Shown: one piece after another, positions 9,058-16,835 of the stretch | How positions within the stretch are numbered: position 1 is the stretch's first letter | Layout of the letters: each line of letters opens with the position of its first letter | Assembly: GCA_937888805.1 (NCBI GenBank) | Contig: CALBEY010000049.1 | Span: 1-64,000, forward strand | Source of the DNA: an uncultured Burkholderiaceae bacterium | GTDB lineage: Bacteria; Pseudomonadota; Gammaproteobacteria; Burkholderiales; Burkholderiaceae_B | Length of the DNA: 64,000 nucleotides | Direction: 5' to 3' | Notes under the pieces: generated by a model | What the model saw: the letters and a program-made list of their open reading frames with translations, nothing else | Told to the model about the DNA's origin: nothing | The model's database searches: none | Translations under genes and position numbers: made by a program

Positions 9058-10042
9058 TACCTGCTGTTACCTTTCCTCTAAATACGTAATAGGTCCATGC
9101 GGTGTACATCAGCACAAACGGAATGACGAATAGTATGCCGATTAACAAAAACAGTTGGCTCTCAGGCGCTGAAGCGGCATCGTGAAACGTGTAATTCGGT
9201 GGTACTACGTAGGGCCACTTGCTAAATAATAAGCCGGCATAAAACAATCCAAACAAGGCAATGGTGCCAATAAATGGCAACGCGTCATGGCCTTTTCGCA
9301 ACCACGAGTACACAAGTCCTGCCGTGATCAAGGTTAACGCAGGCATCACCCATAGCCAAGAGACATTACCGAACCAACGCTCGTTAACATAGTCATCGAT
9401 CATTGGCGTCCACACGCTTACGATCACAAAAAAGACCATGATCGCCATTAATAGACGATAGGCCCATTGCCGAACCCGAGTCTGGAGTTCACCTTCAGTC
9501 TTTAGGATGAGCCAAGTTGCGCCGAGCAGGGCGTAACCCACAACCATGCCAAAGCCAGTCATGACGGTGAATGGTGTGAGCCAGTCAAACGCACCGCCCA
9601 CATAGCGAAAGTTTTCGGTTTTAAAGCCTTGGATATAGGTCCCCACAACGGCACCTTGTGCAAAAGTTGCCACCAGCGACCCACCACAGAATGCGACGTT
9701 CCAAGCGCCTTTTTTACCGGGCTCGGCCTTAAAACGAAACTCAAAAGCAATGCCCCGAAATATCAGACCCGCCAGTAGCAAGAAAACACCAATATATAAG
9801 GCGGGTAAAAACACGGCATACACCAAAGGAAAGGCCGCCAGTAAGCCAGCACCACCTAAGATCAGCCAAGTCTCATTGCCATCCCAGACGGGTGCGACAG
9901 TGTTCATCATGATGTCGCGCTCTTCTTCATTTTTGGCAAATGGGAACAAAATGCCCACGCCCAAATCGAAGCCATCTGCCAGCACGTACATCAAGACGCC
10001 AAAACCGATAATGCCGACCCAAATGTAAGTAAAGTCATACAT
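9044..10042 (-). CDS. cydB: Cytochrome bd ubiquinol oxidase subunit II (CIO type)
   Basis: A 332-residue polytopic membrane subunit of the cytochrome bd quinol oxidase. The N-terminus MYDFTYIWVGIIGFGVLMY and the segment ADGFDLGVGILFPF with VAPVWDGNETWLI are characteristic of CydB. The open frame extends into cydA, but ATG 10042 starts at the conserved N-terminus and leaves a 10-base gap to the cydA stop. The length is at the short end of the family, as in the cyanide-insensitive (CioB) branch. No cydX-like small gene fits between it and cydD, which overlaps its end by 14 bases. Confidence 0.93.
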   Translation of the reverse strand: MYDFTYIWVGIIGFGVLMYVLADGFDLGVGILFPFAKNEEERDIMMNTVAPVWDGNETWLILGGAGLLAAFPLVYAVFLPALYIGVFLLLAGLIFRGIAFEFRFKAEPGKKGAWNVAFCGGSLVATFAQGAVVGTYIQGFKTENFRYVGGAFDWLTPFTVMTGFGMVVGYALLGATWLILKTEGELQTRVRQWAYRLLMAIMVFFVIVSVWTPMIDDYVNERWFGNVSWLWVMPALTLITAGLVYSWLRKGHDALPFIGTIALFGLFYAGLLFSKWPYVVPPNYTFHDAASAPESQLFLLIGILFVIPFVLMYTAWTYYVFRGKVTAGSGYH

Positions 10043-10052
10043 GTTCGACCCC

Positions 10053-11462
10053 TTAAGCGTTAAAGAAGGCGGGTGCAGACGGCGCGCTGGAATTGTCAGC
10101 CGCAGACATGGGACGCTTTGGTCGACCAGTATCAGAGCCAGTTGGCGCCAAATCAGATATGCCCGCGTTAACCAGTTTACGTAGGTAGTACAGACCGGCT
10201 GTGAAGACCACGGCGTACACGGCGGCATAGCCAATTAACGTCAGCAACGCCATCCAGCCTTGCAAACTCGGTGTTAAACCCTCAGCGCCTGTCATCATGC
10301 CGTAAATCACATACGGTTGACGCCCGATTTCAGTCACGAACCAACCCGCCAACACCGCAACGAAGGGGGCTGGGATCATAAGGGTCAGAAAACGCAGGTA
10401 ACGGCGAGAGTCCAAAAGGGTGCCGCGCCAGACTTTAAAGGCCCCCCAGATACCTACTAGGATCATCAACATACCGATGCCGACCATCACACGAAAACTC
10501 CAAAACACCATAAAAACAGGTGGTTGTTTGTCGCGAGGAAAAGCATCCAAACCGGTGACAGTGCCATCAGTGGAGTGGGTCAGGATAAGGCTGGCCAGTT
10601 TCGGAATCCCAATTTCAAAATGATTGGTTTGCGTCTCTTGGTATGGGATGGCAAATAGCAATAAAGGCAGGCCAGACTGTGTTTTCCAAGCACCTTCCAT
10701 GGCGGCGACCTTGGCGGGCTGGTGCTTCAGTGTGTCTAGGCCATGGGCATCACCCACCAAGAGTTGCAAGGGTGCGATCACAGCCAGCAGCACAAGGCTC
10801 ATCTTCAATGCTTTCAGCGAGGTTTCGACGGCGTGACCACGCAAAATATAGAGTGCTGATATGCCCGCCACCACGAAACCGCCGGTCAAAAATGAGGCCA
10901 GACCCATGTGAGCAAAGCGGTAAAAGAAAGATGGATTGAAAATGGCTTCAGCCCAACTGGTGACGTGAATCATGCCGTCGCGCATTTCAACGCCGGCCGG
11001 TGTTTGCATCCAAGAGTTGGCTGACAGGATCCAAAAAGAAGAAATAAAGGTACCGATCGCGACCATATAGGCCGATAAGAGATGCAACCCAGGCGGCACT
11101 TTGTGACGGCCAAAAAGCAAAACGCCAAGGAAAGCCGCTTCAAGGAAGAAGGCAGTCACCACTTCGTAGGCCAGAATAGGACCCAGAAAATTCGAGGCAG
11201 TGTAAGAAAAATTGCTCCAATTGGTTCCAAATTGGAAGGCCATCACCAGACCAGACACGACGCCCATGCCGAACACAACGGCAAAGATTTTGATCCAAAA
11301 GCCCGAAAGCCTGACCCAATGGGGGTTTTTGGTGCGCCAAGCCAGCGTTTCTAACACGGCGATATAGCTGGCCAAACCAATGGTGAAGACAGGAAATATG
11401 GCGTGAAACGAAACCACGAAAGCGAATTGCAAACGCGATAGAAAGAGGGGGTCTAGTTCCAT
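10053..11462 (-). CDS. cydA: Cytochrome bd ubiquinol oxidase subunit I (CIO type, short Q-loop)
   Basis: A 469-residue haem-bearing subunit that oxidises ubiquinol and reduces O2. The haem b595 ligand is His20 in SFHAIFP and a haem b558 ligand His is seen in FAHMGLASF near residue 185. The loop between helices 6 and 7 (GDAHGLDTLKHQPAKVAAME, near residue 245) is short, so this belongs to the CioA-like, short Q-loop branch. The family GRQPW motif appears as GRQPY near residue 390. ATG 11462 follows TTGGAG with good spacing; a TTG at 11474 is less likely. An FNR site and a -10 element lie upstream, so induction at low oxygen is expected. Confidence 0.93.
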   Translation of the reverse strand: MELDPLFLSRLQFAFVVSFHAIFPVFTIGLASYIAVLETLAWRTKNPHWVRLSGFWIKIFAVVFGMGVVSGLVMAFQFGTNWSNFSYTASNFLGPILAYEVVTAFFLEAAFLGVLLFGRHKVPPGLHLLSAYMVAIGTFISSFWILSANSWMQTPAGVEMRDGMIHVTSWAEAIFNPSFFYRFAHMGLASFLTGGFVVAGISALYILRGHAVETSLKALKMSLVLLAVIAPLQLLVGDAHGLDTLKHQPAKVAAMEGAWKTQSGLPLLLFAIPYQETQTNHFEIGIPKLASLILTHSTDGTVTGLDAFPRDKQPPVFMVFWSFRVMVGIGMLMILVGIWGAFKVWRGTLLDSRRYLRFLTLMIPAPFVAVLAGWFVTEIGRQPYVIYGMMTGAEGLTPSLQGWMALLTLIGYAAVYAVVFTAGLYYLRKLVNAGISDLAPTGSDTGRPKRPMSAADNSSAPSAPAFFNA

Positions 11463-11545
11463 GCTGGGCTCCAAAAGTCATGTGCCGCAGTGACGAAAAG
11501 TCACCAGTGATGGATCAACCGATGATTTCGACACGCTGGTAAGAC

Positions 11546-11551
11546 ATAGTA
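11546..11551 (-). promoter_or_regulatory. Predicted -10 element of the cydABDC operon
   Basis: TACTAT on the minus strand, spaced from the FNR box as expected for a class II FNR-dependent promoter without a consensus -35. It retains the key TA and final T of the -10 consensus. Confidence 0.6.
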
Positions 11552-11573
11552 CAAACCCTAATCCCTTTACCCA

Positions 11574-11587
11574 TTGATATAGATCAA
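11574..11587 (-). promoter_or_regulatory. FNR/ANR binding site in front of cydA
   Basis: The sequence TTGAT-N4-ATCAA at 11574-11587 is an exact match to the FNR/ANR consensus. Reading towards cydA, a -10-like hexamer TACTAT lies at 11551-11546, with its first base 30 bases from the centre of the box. That puts the box centre close to -41.5 relative to a start near 11539, the classical class II activator position. The predicted untranslated leader is about 77 bases. Confidence 0.85.
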
Positions 11588-11599
11588 GCCCGAAGGGAT

Positions 11600-11861
11600 T
11601 AATGGAGAAATATTCAGTGTTTTCTTGATGAAGGACCGATCTTTGTGGATCACGCACTAGATCCATTTTTCAGGCCAAGTTGTTTACACCGAGTTCAGGG
11701 CCAATGAAGTACCGGCGTTGATGGTGTGCAAGGCCCGCGCGCGAACAACGCGCCAACACCTCATCACACGAATAGTCGAGATCGCGTGTTTGTTTCATTG
11801 AACTTGCGCATTTGGGCATCGATGATGCCGTTCTTGAGCTAACGAATCCCGCTTGGCCCAA
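11600..11861. other. Intergenic stretch between cupin gene and cyd promoter
   Basis: About 260 bases without a supportable gene. A 63-codon minus-strand frame crosses it but has no recognisable domain. A different minus-strand frame reads ...NGIIDAQMRKFNETNTRS... before hitting stops, which could be the trace of a decayed coding region, but this is weak. Confidence 0.35.
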
Positions 11862-12239
11862 TCAGCGCCTAACCCGTTCGGGGTTTTCCTCGTACGGCGG
11901 GCTGTAAATCACCAGCAACTTCACCGGATCAGCTGATGTCACCTGAAACAGGTGCAGTGTATCGGCTGGAAAAAAACAGGAGTCGCCCGGCACCATTTCA
12001 AAGGATTCCCCATCCACTTCGACGTGGGCTGTTCCCTCAAGCAGATAGCAAACCTGCTCGATCCCAGGATGGGCGTGGGGGAGGGCGCCCCCGGATTGAC
12101 CCAGCGTTCCCAAAACGACTTCCAAATGCTTGGCACCAACGTTATGCCGTGAAATCAGTCTTTGATTACTCGTCTGGGTGTGATTGGCGGGATGGTATGG
12201 CTCAACGTCAGCTTGACGCACCAGGTATTTGGATTTCAT
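11862..12239 (-). CDS. Single-domain cupin protein
   Basis: A 125-residue small cupin. The first cupin motif is visible as LPHAHPGIEQVCYLLEG (metal ligands His, His, Glu) near residues 55-71 and the second as PGDSCFFPADTLHLFQV near residues 88-104 with the final His ligand. Substrate and activity are unknown; it could be a metal-dependent isomerase/dioxygenase or a ligand binder. I use ATG 12239, preceded by GAGG with 9-base spacing, rather than ATG 12254. It follows the epimerase gene on the same strand after 30 bases and is probably in its operon. Confidence 0.82.
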   Translation of the reverse strand: MKSKYLVRQADVEPYHPANHTQTSNQRLISRHNVGAKHLEVVLGTLGQSGGALPHAHPGIEQVCYLLEGTAHVEVDGESFEMVPGDSCFFPADTLHLFQVTSADPVKLLVIYSPPYEENPERVRR

Positions 12240-12269
12240 TTGTGCTGTCCTCATTGTGGCGTCTTAGGG

Positions 12270-13295
12270 TTAGTGGCTGTTAACTGACTCGCGCCAGCGT
12301 AACAAGCGTTCAATGCCTTGCGCCATGGTCACTTCGGGCTGCCAACCAATGGCTTGGCCGGCTTTATCGTGAGGGATATGGAAAGCGCCACCAGAAGTCA
12401 ATCGAACCTTACCGGGTGGATCCGCCCGCAATTCGGGCTTTAAGTCGCTGCCACAGTAGTCCAAAACGAGCTGCACCAGTTCGCCGGTTGTGGTGGGGGC
12501 AGGCCCGGAGATATTCATTGCCGTGTCCGTGGTCAGGCTTTGTAAGGCCAAAACGTTGGCGCGTGCCACATCTGTGACATAGACAAAGTGCTTTGTTTCG
12601 CTACCATCGCCAGGCATTACAGGCGCTTGTCCAGCTTTGACCTGATCGTAGGTATCCATGATGTAAAGCGCATTGGCGGCACGGTAGTGCTGGCGCTCAC
12701 CGTAAACAGTGGAATAGCGTAGGACGAGATAGTCTAAGCCCCGCTGTTGGTAGTAAGTACGACAGAGCTGCTCACCCATGATTTTTGAGGCGCCATACAG
12801 AATGGCGGCCGGTGGTGCCCCTTCAGAATGAAAGCAGAGCGCTTCATGCAGCGCACCTTTGATGCCTGGCCCGTAGCCATAAACCGCATTGGATGAGGCA
12901 AAGATGACCTTTTTGACACCATTAATCGCACAGGCTTCTAGGATATTTTGCACACCCCGAAGGTTCACGTCCATGGCGTTCCAAGGTGTTTGAGAGAAAC
13001 CAAGGGTCATGTAGGCCGCCAATTGAATAACGCCGTCGACCCCCTTGGTGGCATCAATGATTTCAGGCAATCGCATTAAGTCAGCCTTGATCAGGCGCAC
13101 GCGTGGATTGCCTTCAAGATGCTTGATGGCATCGGCTGAACCAAAAGAAAAGTTATCCAACAGAATCACTTCTTTGACACCGGCTGCTAACAATTGATCG
13201 GCGGTGTGTGACCCGACTAGGCTCGCAGCGCCCGCAATCAAAATGACCGATTGGGCGAGATTGATGGGTTGGTTACTTTGTTTAAATTCAGACAT
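12270..13295 (-). CDS. NAD-dependent epimerase/dehydratase (extended SDR)
   Basis: A 341-residue extended short-chain dehydrogenase/reductase of the nucleotide-sugar epimerase type. The N-terminal NAD motif reads GAASLVGSH (residues about 21-29) in place of the usual GGAGFIGSH. The catalytic YGASK (Tyr-x3-Lys) follows at about residue 166, and FASSNAVYGYGPG carries the upstream Ser. The downstream cupin gene and the regulator gene facing it suggest a small catabolic or modification unit rather than a polysaccharide locus, as no glycosyltransferases are adjacent. Substrate is not predictable. Confidence 0.85.
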   Translation of the reverse strand: MSEFKQSNQPINLAQSVILIAGAASLVGSHTADQLLAAGVKEVILLDNFSFGSADAIKHLEGNPRVRLIKADLMRLPEIIDATKGVDGVIQLAAYMTLGFSQTPWNAMDVNLRGVQNILEACAINGVKKVIFASSNAVYGYGPGIKGALHEALCFHSEGAPPAAILYGASKIMGEQLCRTYYQQRGLDYLVLRYSTVYGERQHYRAANALYIMDTYDQVKAGQAPVMPGDGSETKHFVYVTDVARANVLALQSLTTDTAMNISGPAPTTTGELVQLVLDYCGSDLKPELRADPPGKVRLTSGGAFHIPHDKAGQAIGWQPEVTMAQGIERLLRWRESVNSH

Positions 13296-13313
13296 TTAAG
13301 AATCCCTACGCGT

Positions 13314-13351
13314 GAATTGAATAATTCATTAAAATCTAACATCTGGTTAGA
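13314..13351. promoter_or_regulatory. Palindromic elements between divergent epimerase and regulator genes
   Basis: Two inverted repeats lie in the 89-base divergent intergenic region: GAATT-N4-AATTC at 13314-13327 and TCTAAC-N5-GTTAGA at 13335-13351. The second has a form and spacing typical of a dimeric winged-helix regulator operator, and the adjacent gene at 13385 encodes such a protein. Autoregulation and control of the epimerase-cupin unit are inferred, not shown. Confidence 0.5.
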
Positions 13352-13384
13352 CTACGTGAAACATATTTCCCGTTTGGAAAAGAA

Positions 13385-13741
13385 ATGAAAAACGATACCC
13401 AAGCATCGGCAACCTACGTCCGGTTTTTGAACCTGATTCAAGCCATCCGTGAGTTGCCCACATTCCCTCAGGTCGATCCGGTTGAGGAGCGGCTGCTCAA
13501 CGCACTGGCAGCCTCCTGGCATAACAATCACCGCGTCACTGTTCTTGAGGCGATGAAACTGGCGGTTGACGTGTCCCCCACGACCTTACATCGCCGTTTA
13601 AAGTCTTTGCGTAAAAAAGGCCTGTTGGCACTTAAGGTCGATGAGGTGGATACCCGTGTCAAATATGTCGTGGCCACAGAAAAAACCGATGCGTATTTTG
13701 CGGCCTTCGGCAAATGTTTGGCAGAGGCACGGCAGTCATAA
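13385..13741 (+). CDS. Small winged-helix transcriptional regulator (MarR-like)
   Basis: A 118-residue protein with one predicted winged-helix domain. Residues about 30-100 show the helix-turn-helix pattern, with VTVLEAMKLAVDVSPTTLHR as the recognition region, followed by LKSLRKKGLLALKVDEVDTR as third helix and wing. No ligand domain is present. It sits divergent to the epimerase-cupin unit with a palindrome between them and overlaps or abuts the membrane protein gene downstream, so a local regulator is likely. The subfamily is not certain; MarR-like describes the fold only. Confidence 0.72.
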   Translation: MKNDTQASATYVRFLNLIQAIRELPTFPQVDPVEERLLNALAASWHNNHRVTVLEAMKLAVDVSPTTLHRRLKSLRKKGLLALKVDEVDTRVKYVVATEKTDAYFAAFGKCLAEARQS

Positions 13742-14325
13742 TCGTGTTTAACCTATTAGCAGTACCAAACTTAACCGTCCGCACGTTTTTGATTCAATTA
13801 AGTGTGGTCGCTGGACTTTGGACAGGCCTATATGCACTCAATGGCTGGTTATTTGATCGCCTTGCGTTTTCCGAGCAGGTGAGCTGGATCTTTTTGCCGG
13901 CGGCTTTGCGGATGATCGCGGTTTTGTTGGCTGGTTGGGTTGGCGCCTTGGGTATTTTTCTGGGCAGCGTAGCCACCTGCATTTACTTACTCGGTCTAAA
14001 CGACCCGTCTTACATCTTGATTATTGCTGGTATATCGGCACTTGCCCCAACGGCTGCTTTGTTGGTCTGCGCAAAGTTTTGGAATACACAAATGAATTTG
14101 GCAGGGCTGTCTGCCGTGCACCTTTTGTTGCTAAGTACGATATCGGCTGGCTTTACGGCAGTCATGCACAACGCCTATTTCATGATGTTGGGTAAAGTCT
14201 CTCAGGTTGCTAGCAGCACGGGCGCCATGTTTATTGGCGATTTGATCGGTACTCTCATTGTTTTATACGGCGCCAAATGGCTACTTTATTGGCTGGTGCC
14301 AAAATCCGTGACAGGTGCGGTTTAG
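13714..14325 (+). CDS. MASE1-like integral membrane protein of unknown function
   Basis: Up to 203 residues with about six hydrophobic segments. The segment FLPAALRMIAVLLAGWVGA near residue 60 followed by GIFLGSV, and ISALAPTAALLV near 105, resemble the membrane-embedded MASE1 sensory domain, but there is no GGDEF, kinase or other output domain. ATG 13714 overlaps the upstream regulator gene by 28 bases; GTG 13744 is an alternative that would start just after it. Neither has a strong ribosome binding site. Co-transcription with the regulator is likely. Function unknown. Confidence 0.65.
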   Translation: MFGRGTAVIIVFNLLAVPNLTVRTFLIQLSVVAGLWTGLYALNGWLFDRLAFSEQVSWIFLPAALRMIAVLLAGWVGALGIFLGSVATCIYLLGLNDPSYILIIAGISALAPTAALLVCAKFWNTQMNLAGLSAVHLLLLSTISAGFTAVMHNAYFMMLGKVSQVASSTGAMFIGDLIGTLIVLYGAKWLLYWLVPKSVTGAV

Positions 14326-14357
14326 CCTAGCAAAATGCTAGGGCATGGACGCCGCAT

Positions 14358-15200
14358 TTAAAGCCGAAGGGCAATCAGCCCCGCCACGATGACAAACGCA
14401 CTGATCCATTGTCGTATGCTTAGTTTTTCACGCAGCAACGTCACACCAATAATGGCAGCAAATAAAACGGAAGTCTCGCGTGTGGCTGATACAAGCGCAA
14501 TCGGTGCTACTGTTACGGCCCACAAGACAATCGTATAACCTGTGGCCGACATGGCGCCGGCAACTGCCGTACTTTTGAGGTGGGTGCCAACGTACTGATA
14601 CAGCGCTCGACCTTTGCCAATGGCTATTAAGACAGCAACAAACACGATGCTCTCTATAAAGAACAACCAAGCCGCAAAACTCAACGCATTGCCAGACAAA
14701 CGGGATCCGTGAGCATCAATAATTGTGAAGGCTGCGATGGTGAGGCTGCATATCAGCGCCCAGGTCAGTGTTTGTCGTGGATGTGTCAAGTTTGATCGCA
14801 AGGCGATACCAACAACACCGATACTGATCAGTGCGATTCCCAGCCATCGGTCAGGCGCAAGGGACTCACCCATAAACAAGAATGCACCGAGCGATATCAT
14901 CAGTGGTACCGAGCCGCGCATAATCGGATAAACAACGCTCAGGGCAGCGTGCCGATAGGCGCTTGCCAATGCGAAGCAATAAATCAAATGAACCACCACT
15001 GAATAGAACATCACGACCATGCTCTCAGCGTTTGGCATTGGCAGAACGATCACGAAGGGCACACCAATCACCCCAGTCCAAATGATGATCGCCGCCGTGT
15101 GCAATAAAGGGTCGCTACCCCCCCTGACCAGTGCGTTCCATCCCGCGTGCATAACGGCTGCACCAAGTACCGTTAGAAAAACAGGAAGCGAGTATTCCAT
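14358..15200 (-). CDS. EamA/DMT-family transporter
   Basis: A 280-residue, ten-helix permease of the drug/metabolite transporter superfamily, with two EamA repeats. The first repeat ends near GESLAPDRWLGIALISIGVV and the second ends with LREKLSIRQWISAFVIVAGL, the typical repeat closure. I start at ATG 15200 because it lies directly before the first helix as in homologues; the frame stays open to an ATG at 15260 and neither start has a clear ribosome binding site. Substrate is unknown; the family includes exporters of amino acids and metabolites. It converges on the MASE1-like gene. Confidence 0.8.
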   Translation of the reverse strand: MEYSLPVFLTVLGAAVMHAGWNALVRGGSDPLLHTAAIIIWTGVIGVPFVIVLPMPNAESMVVMFYSVVVHLIYCFALASAYRHAALSVVYPIMRGSVPLMISLGAFLFMGESLAPDRWLGIALISIGVVGIALRSNLTHPRQTLTWALICSLTIAAFTIIDAHGSRLSGNALSFAAWLFFIESIVFVAVLIAIGKGRALYQYVGTHLKSTAVAGAMSATGYTIVLWAVTVAPIALVSATRETSVLFAAIIGVTLLREKLSIRQWISAFVIVAGLIALRL

Positions 15201-15336
15201 GAAAGGAGACTTGGCAGTAAGGATATGTTTTTTGAGTGATAAGTGCGGCGATGGTAGCATGATGGCGTTGGTTGTCTTGATGTTTTAAAGGTCAGGGAAA
15301 AATCCGGCTTATGTACAAGTGAGGGCTTTTAGGCTA

Positions 15337-15891
15337 ATGGCAGCAAGGTTCAAACTTATCGACCTGGCAGTGGTGGCGCCTGTTACGGCGCCCACCTCTT
15401 TTTTTTATGGTTTGGACACGTCCCCAGTCGGTGACGCTTTAATTGCTTGGGATGACCTCGGGCTGCGATATCTGTCGCTCGCACCAACGAAAGAATCCGA
15501 TCCAGCCTTTGAATTATCTATGCTGTGGCCGTTGTCAACGTTTTGTGAAAACCAAAAAAAAGCAAGCGTTTTGATAGACGCAGCTTTTAAGCCAAACTTC
15601 CCGTTGCCGATTGTTCTGCAAGGCACCGAGTTTCAGCGACGAGTGTGGCGCGAACTCATCAATATACCATTTGGTAAAGTGTCTACCTACGTTGATTTGG
15701 CCACGCGGGTTGGCAAACCGGGGGCGGCGCGCGCTGTCGGTAGCGCATTAGCGGCCAATCGAATTGCCAATCTCATTCCATGTCACCGAATCGTCAAAAA
15801 AACAGGGGGTATTGGTCAGTTTCGATGGGGGACTGCCGTCAAGGCGGCTTTGTTGGCTCGAGAGCGCCAGAGCCAAGTGCCCGAATACTGA
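15337..15891 (+). CDS. Methylated-DNA-[protein]-cysteine S-methyltransferase (Ogt/MGMT)
   Basis: A 184-residue suicide repair protein that takes methyl groups from O6-methylguanine onto its own cysteine. The active site IPCHRIV is at about residues 145-151. The upstream segment GTEFQRRVWRELINIPFGKV with TYVDLATRVGKPGAARAVG is the DNA-binding helix region of the family. No AraC-like Ada domain is present, so this is the Ogt form. I favour ATG 15337, preceded by GAGGG at 15321-15325; a GTG at 15319 is in frame. The stop overlaps the start of mtgA (TGATG), implying coupling. Confidence 0.88.
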   Translation: MAARFKLIDLAVVAPVTAPTSFFYGLDTSPVGDALIAWDDLGLRYLSLAPTKESDPAFELSMLWPLSTFCENQKKASVLIDAAFKPNFPLPIVLQGTEFQRRVWRELINIPFGKVSTYVDLATRVGKPGAARAVGSALAANRIANLIPCHRIVKKTGGIGQFRWGTAVKAALLARERQSQVPEY

Positions 15892-16640
15892 TGGCACGGC
15901 AAAAGAAAGCAAAGATTTTTTTGCGTCGTGGTTCATTCGCGTCGCGATCAGTGTGGTGGTGGTTTAAACGAGCTTTTTTGCTGTTATTTGGCTTGTTTTT
16001 TTTGTACCAACTCACTATCGCCACACAGGTGGTTTGGTTTCGCTGGTTTGATCCTCAAAGCACCGCGTTTATCGACGCCGAACGGCGGCGCCTAGCCACA
16101 TTAGATCCTCCCCAGCAGATCAATCAGCGTTGGGTTAATTATCAAGACATTTCAGTGAACGCCAAAAGGGCTGTGATTTCAGCAGAAGACACTGGGTTTG
16201 TGGATCATGCCGGTATCGAGTGGGAGGCCATTGAGCGCGCGATGCTGGCCAACGCTGAATCTGGTTCCATTCGGTTTGGTGGGTCAACAATAACCATGCA
16301 ACTGGCCAAGAACTTATTTTTGTCGTCTGACCGAAGTTATGTGCGCAAAGCGCAAGAGATTGCCATCGCGCTATTGATTGATGTCGTTATGGACAAGCCA
16401 CGCATTCTCGAACTGTACCTAAACGTCGCCGAGTGGGGGGCGGGTGTGTTTGGTATTGAGGCCGCTGCACAGCATTATTTTGGTCGCTCAGCATCGCGGT
16501 TGACCGCGCGCCAGGCAGCGTGGTTAGCTGCAATTTTGCCATCTCCGAAACGCTACGACTTAAATCGTCAGTCTCGTTGGGTTGATCGTAGGACTGGCAT
16601 TATCATGCGACGCATGCCACAAGTTGCGGTGCCCGAGTAG
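15891..16640 (+). CDS. mtgA: Monofunctional biosynthetic peptidoglycan transglycosylase
   Basis: A 249-residue inner-membrane enzyme that polymerises lipid II glycan strands. A single signal-anchor helix occupies about residues 25-45. The GT51 signatures follow: AVISAEDTGFVDHAGIEWEA (catalytic Glu in the first motif), then FGGSTITMQLAKNLFL near 120, KAQEIAIALLIDVVMDK near 145 and ELYLNVAEWG near 170. ATG 15891 overlaps the stop of the repair methyltransferase by one base; earlier in-frame starts lie inside that gene. It is usual to find mtgA near aroE in Burkholderiales; here its partner is the alkyltransferase instead. Confidence 0.92.
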   Translation: MARQKKAKIFLRRGSFASRSVWWWFKRAFLLLFGLFFLYQLTIATQVVWFRWFDPQSTAFIDAERRRLATLDPPQQINQRWVNYQDISVNAKRAVISAEDTGFVDHAGIEWEAIERAMLANAESGSIRFGGSTITMQLAKNLFLSSDRSYVRKAQEIAIALLIDVVMDKPRILELYLNVAEWGAGVFGIEAAAQHYFGRSASRLTARQAAWLAAILPSPKRYDLNRQSRWVDRRTGIIMRRMPQVAVPE

Positions 16641-16835
16641 CTGCCATTCTTGTCATCTGAGCCGGGGCTATTCAAACGTTTAACGCTAACCTTGTTCGCT
16701 TGCCAAACGCTTCATCTGTTGCGCCGATGGGTATACTCAAATCGAATCAAAAAGATGGTCAAACATAATTTTTAAAAATCACAGATAAAAGCCGTTTCAA
16801 CGGCCACACAACACTTTACTTGGAGGAGTGACATC

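Noticed and set aside
11670-11861. A 63-codon minus-strand frame between cydA and the cupin gene
   Set aside because: No family resemblance, no ribosome binding site, likely chance or remnant.
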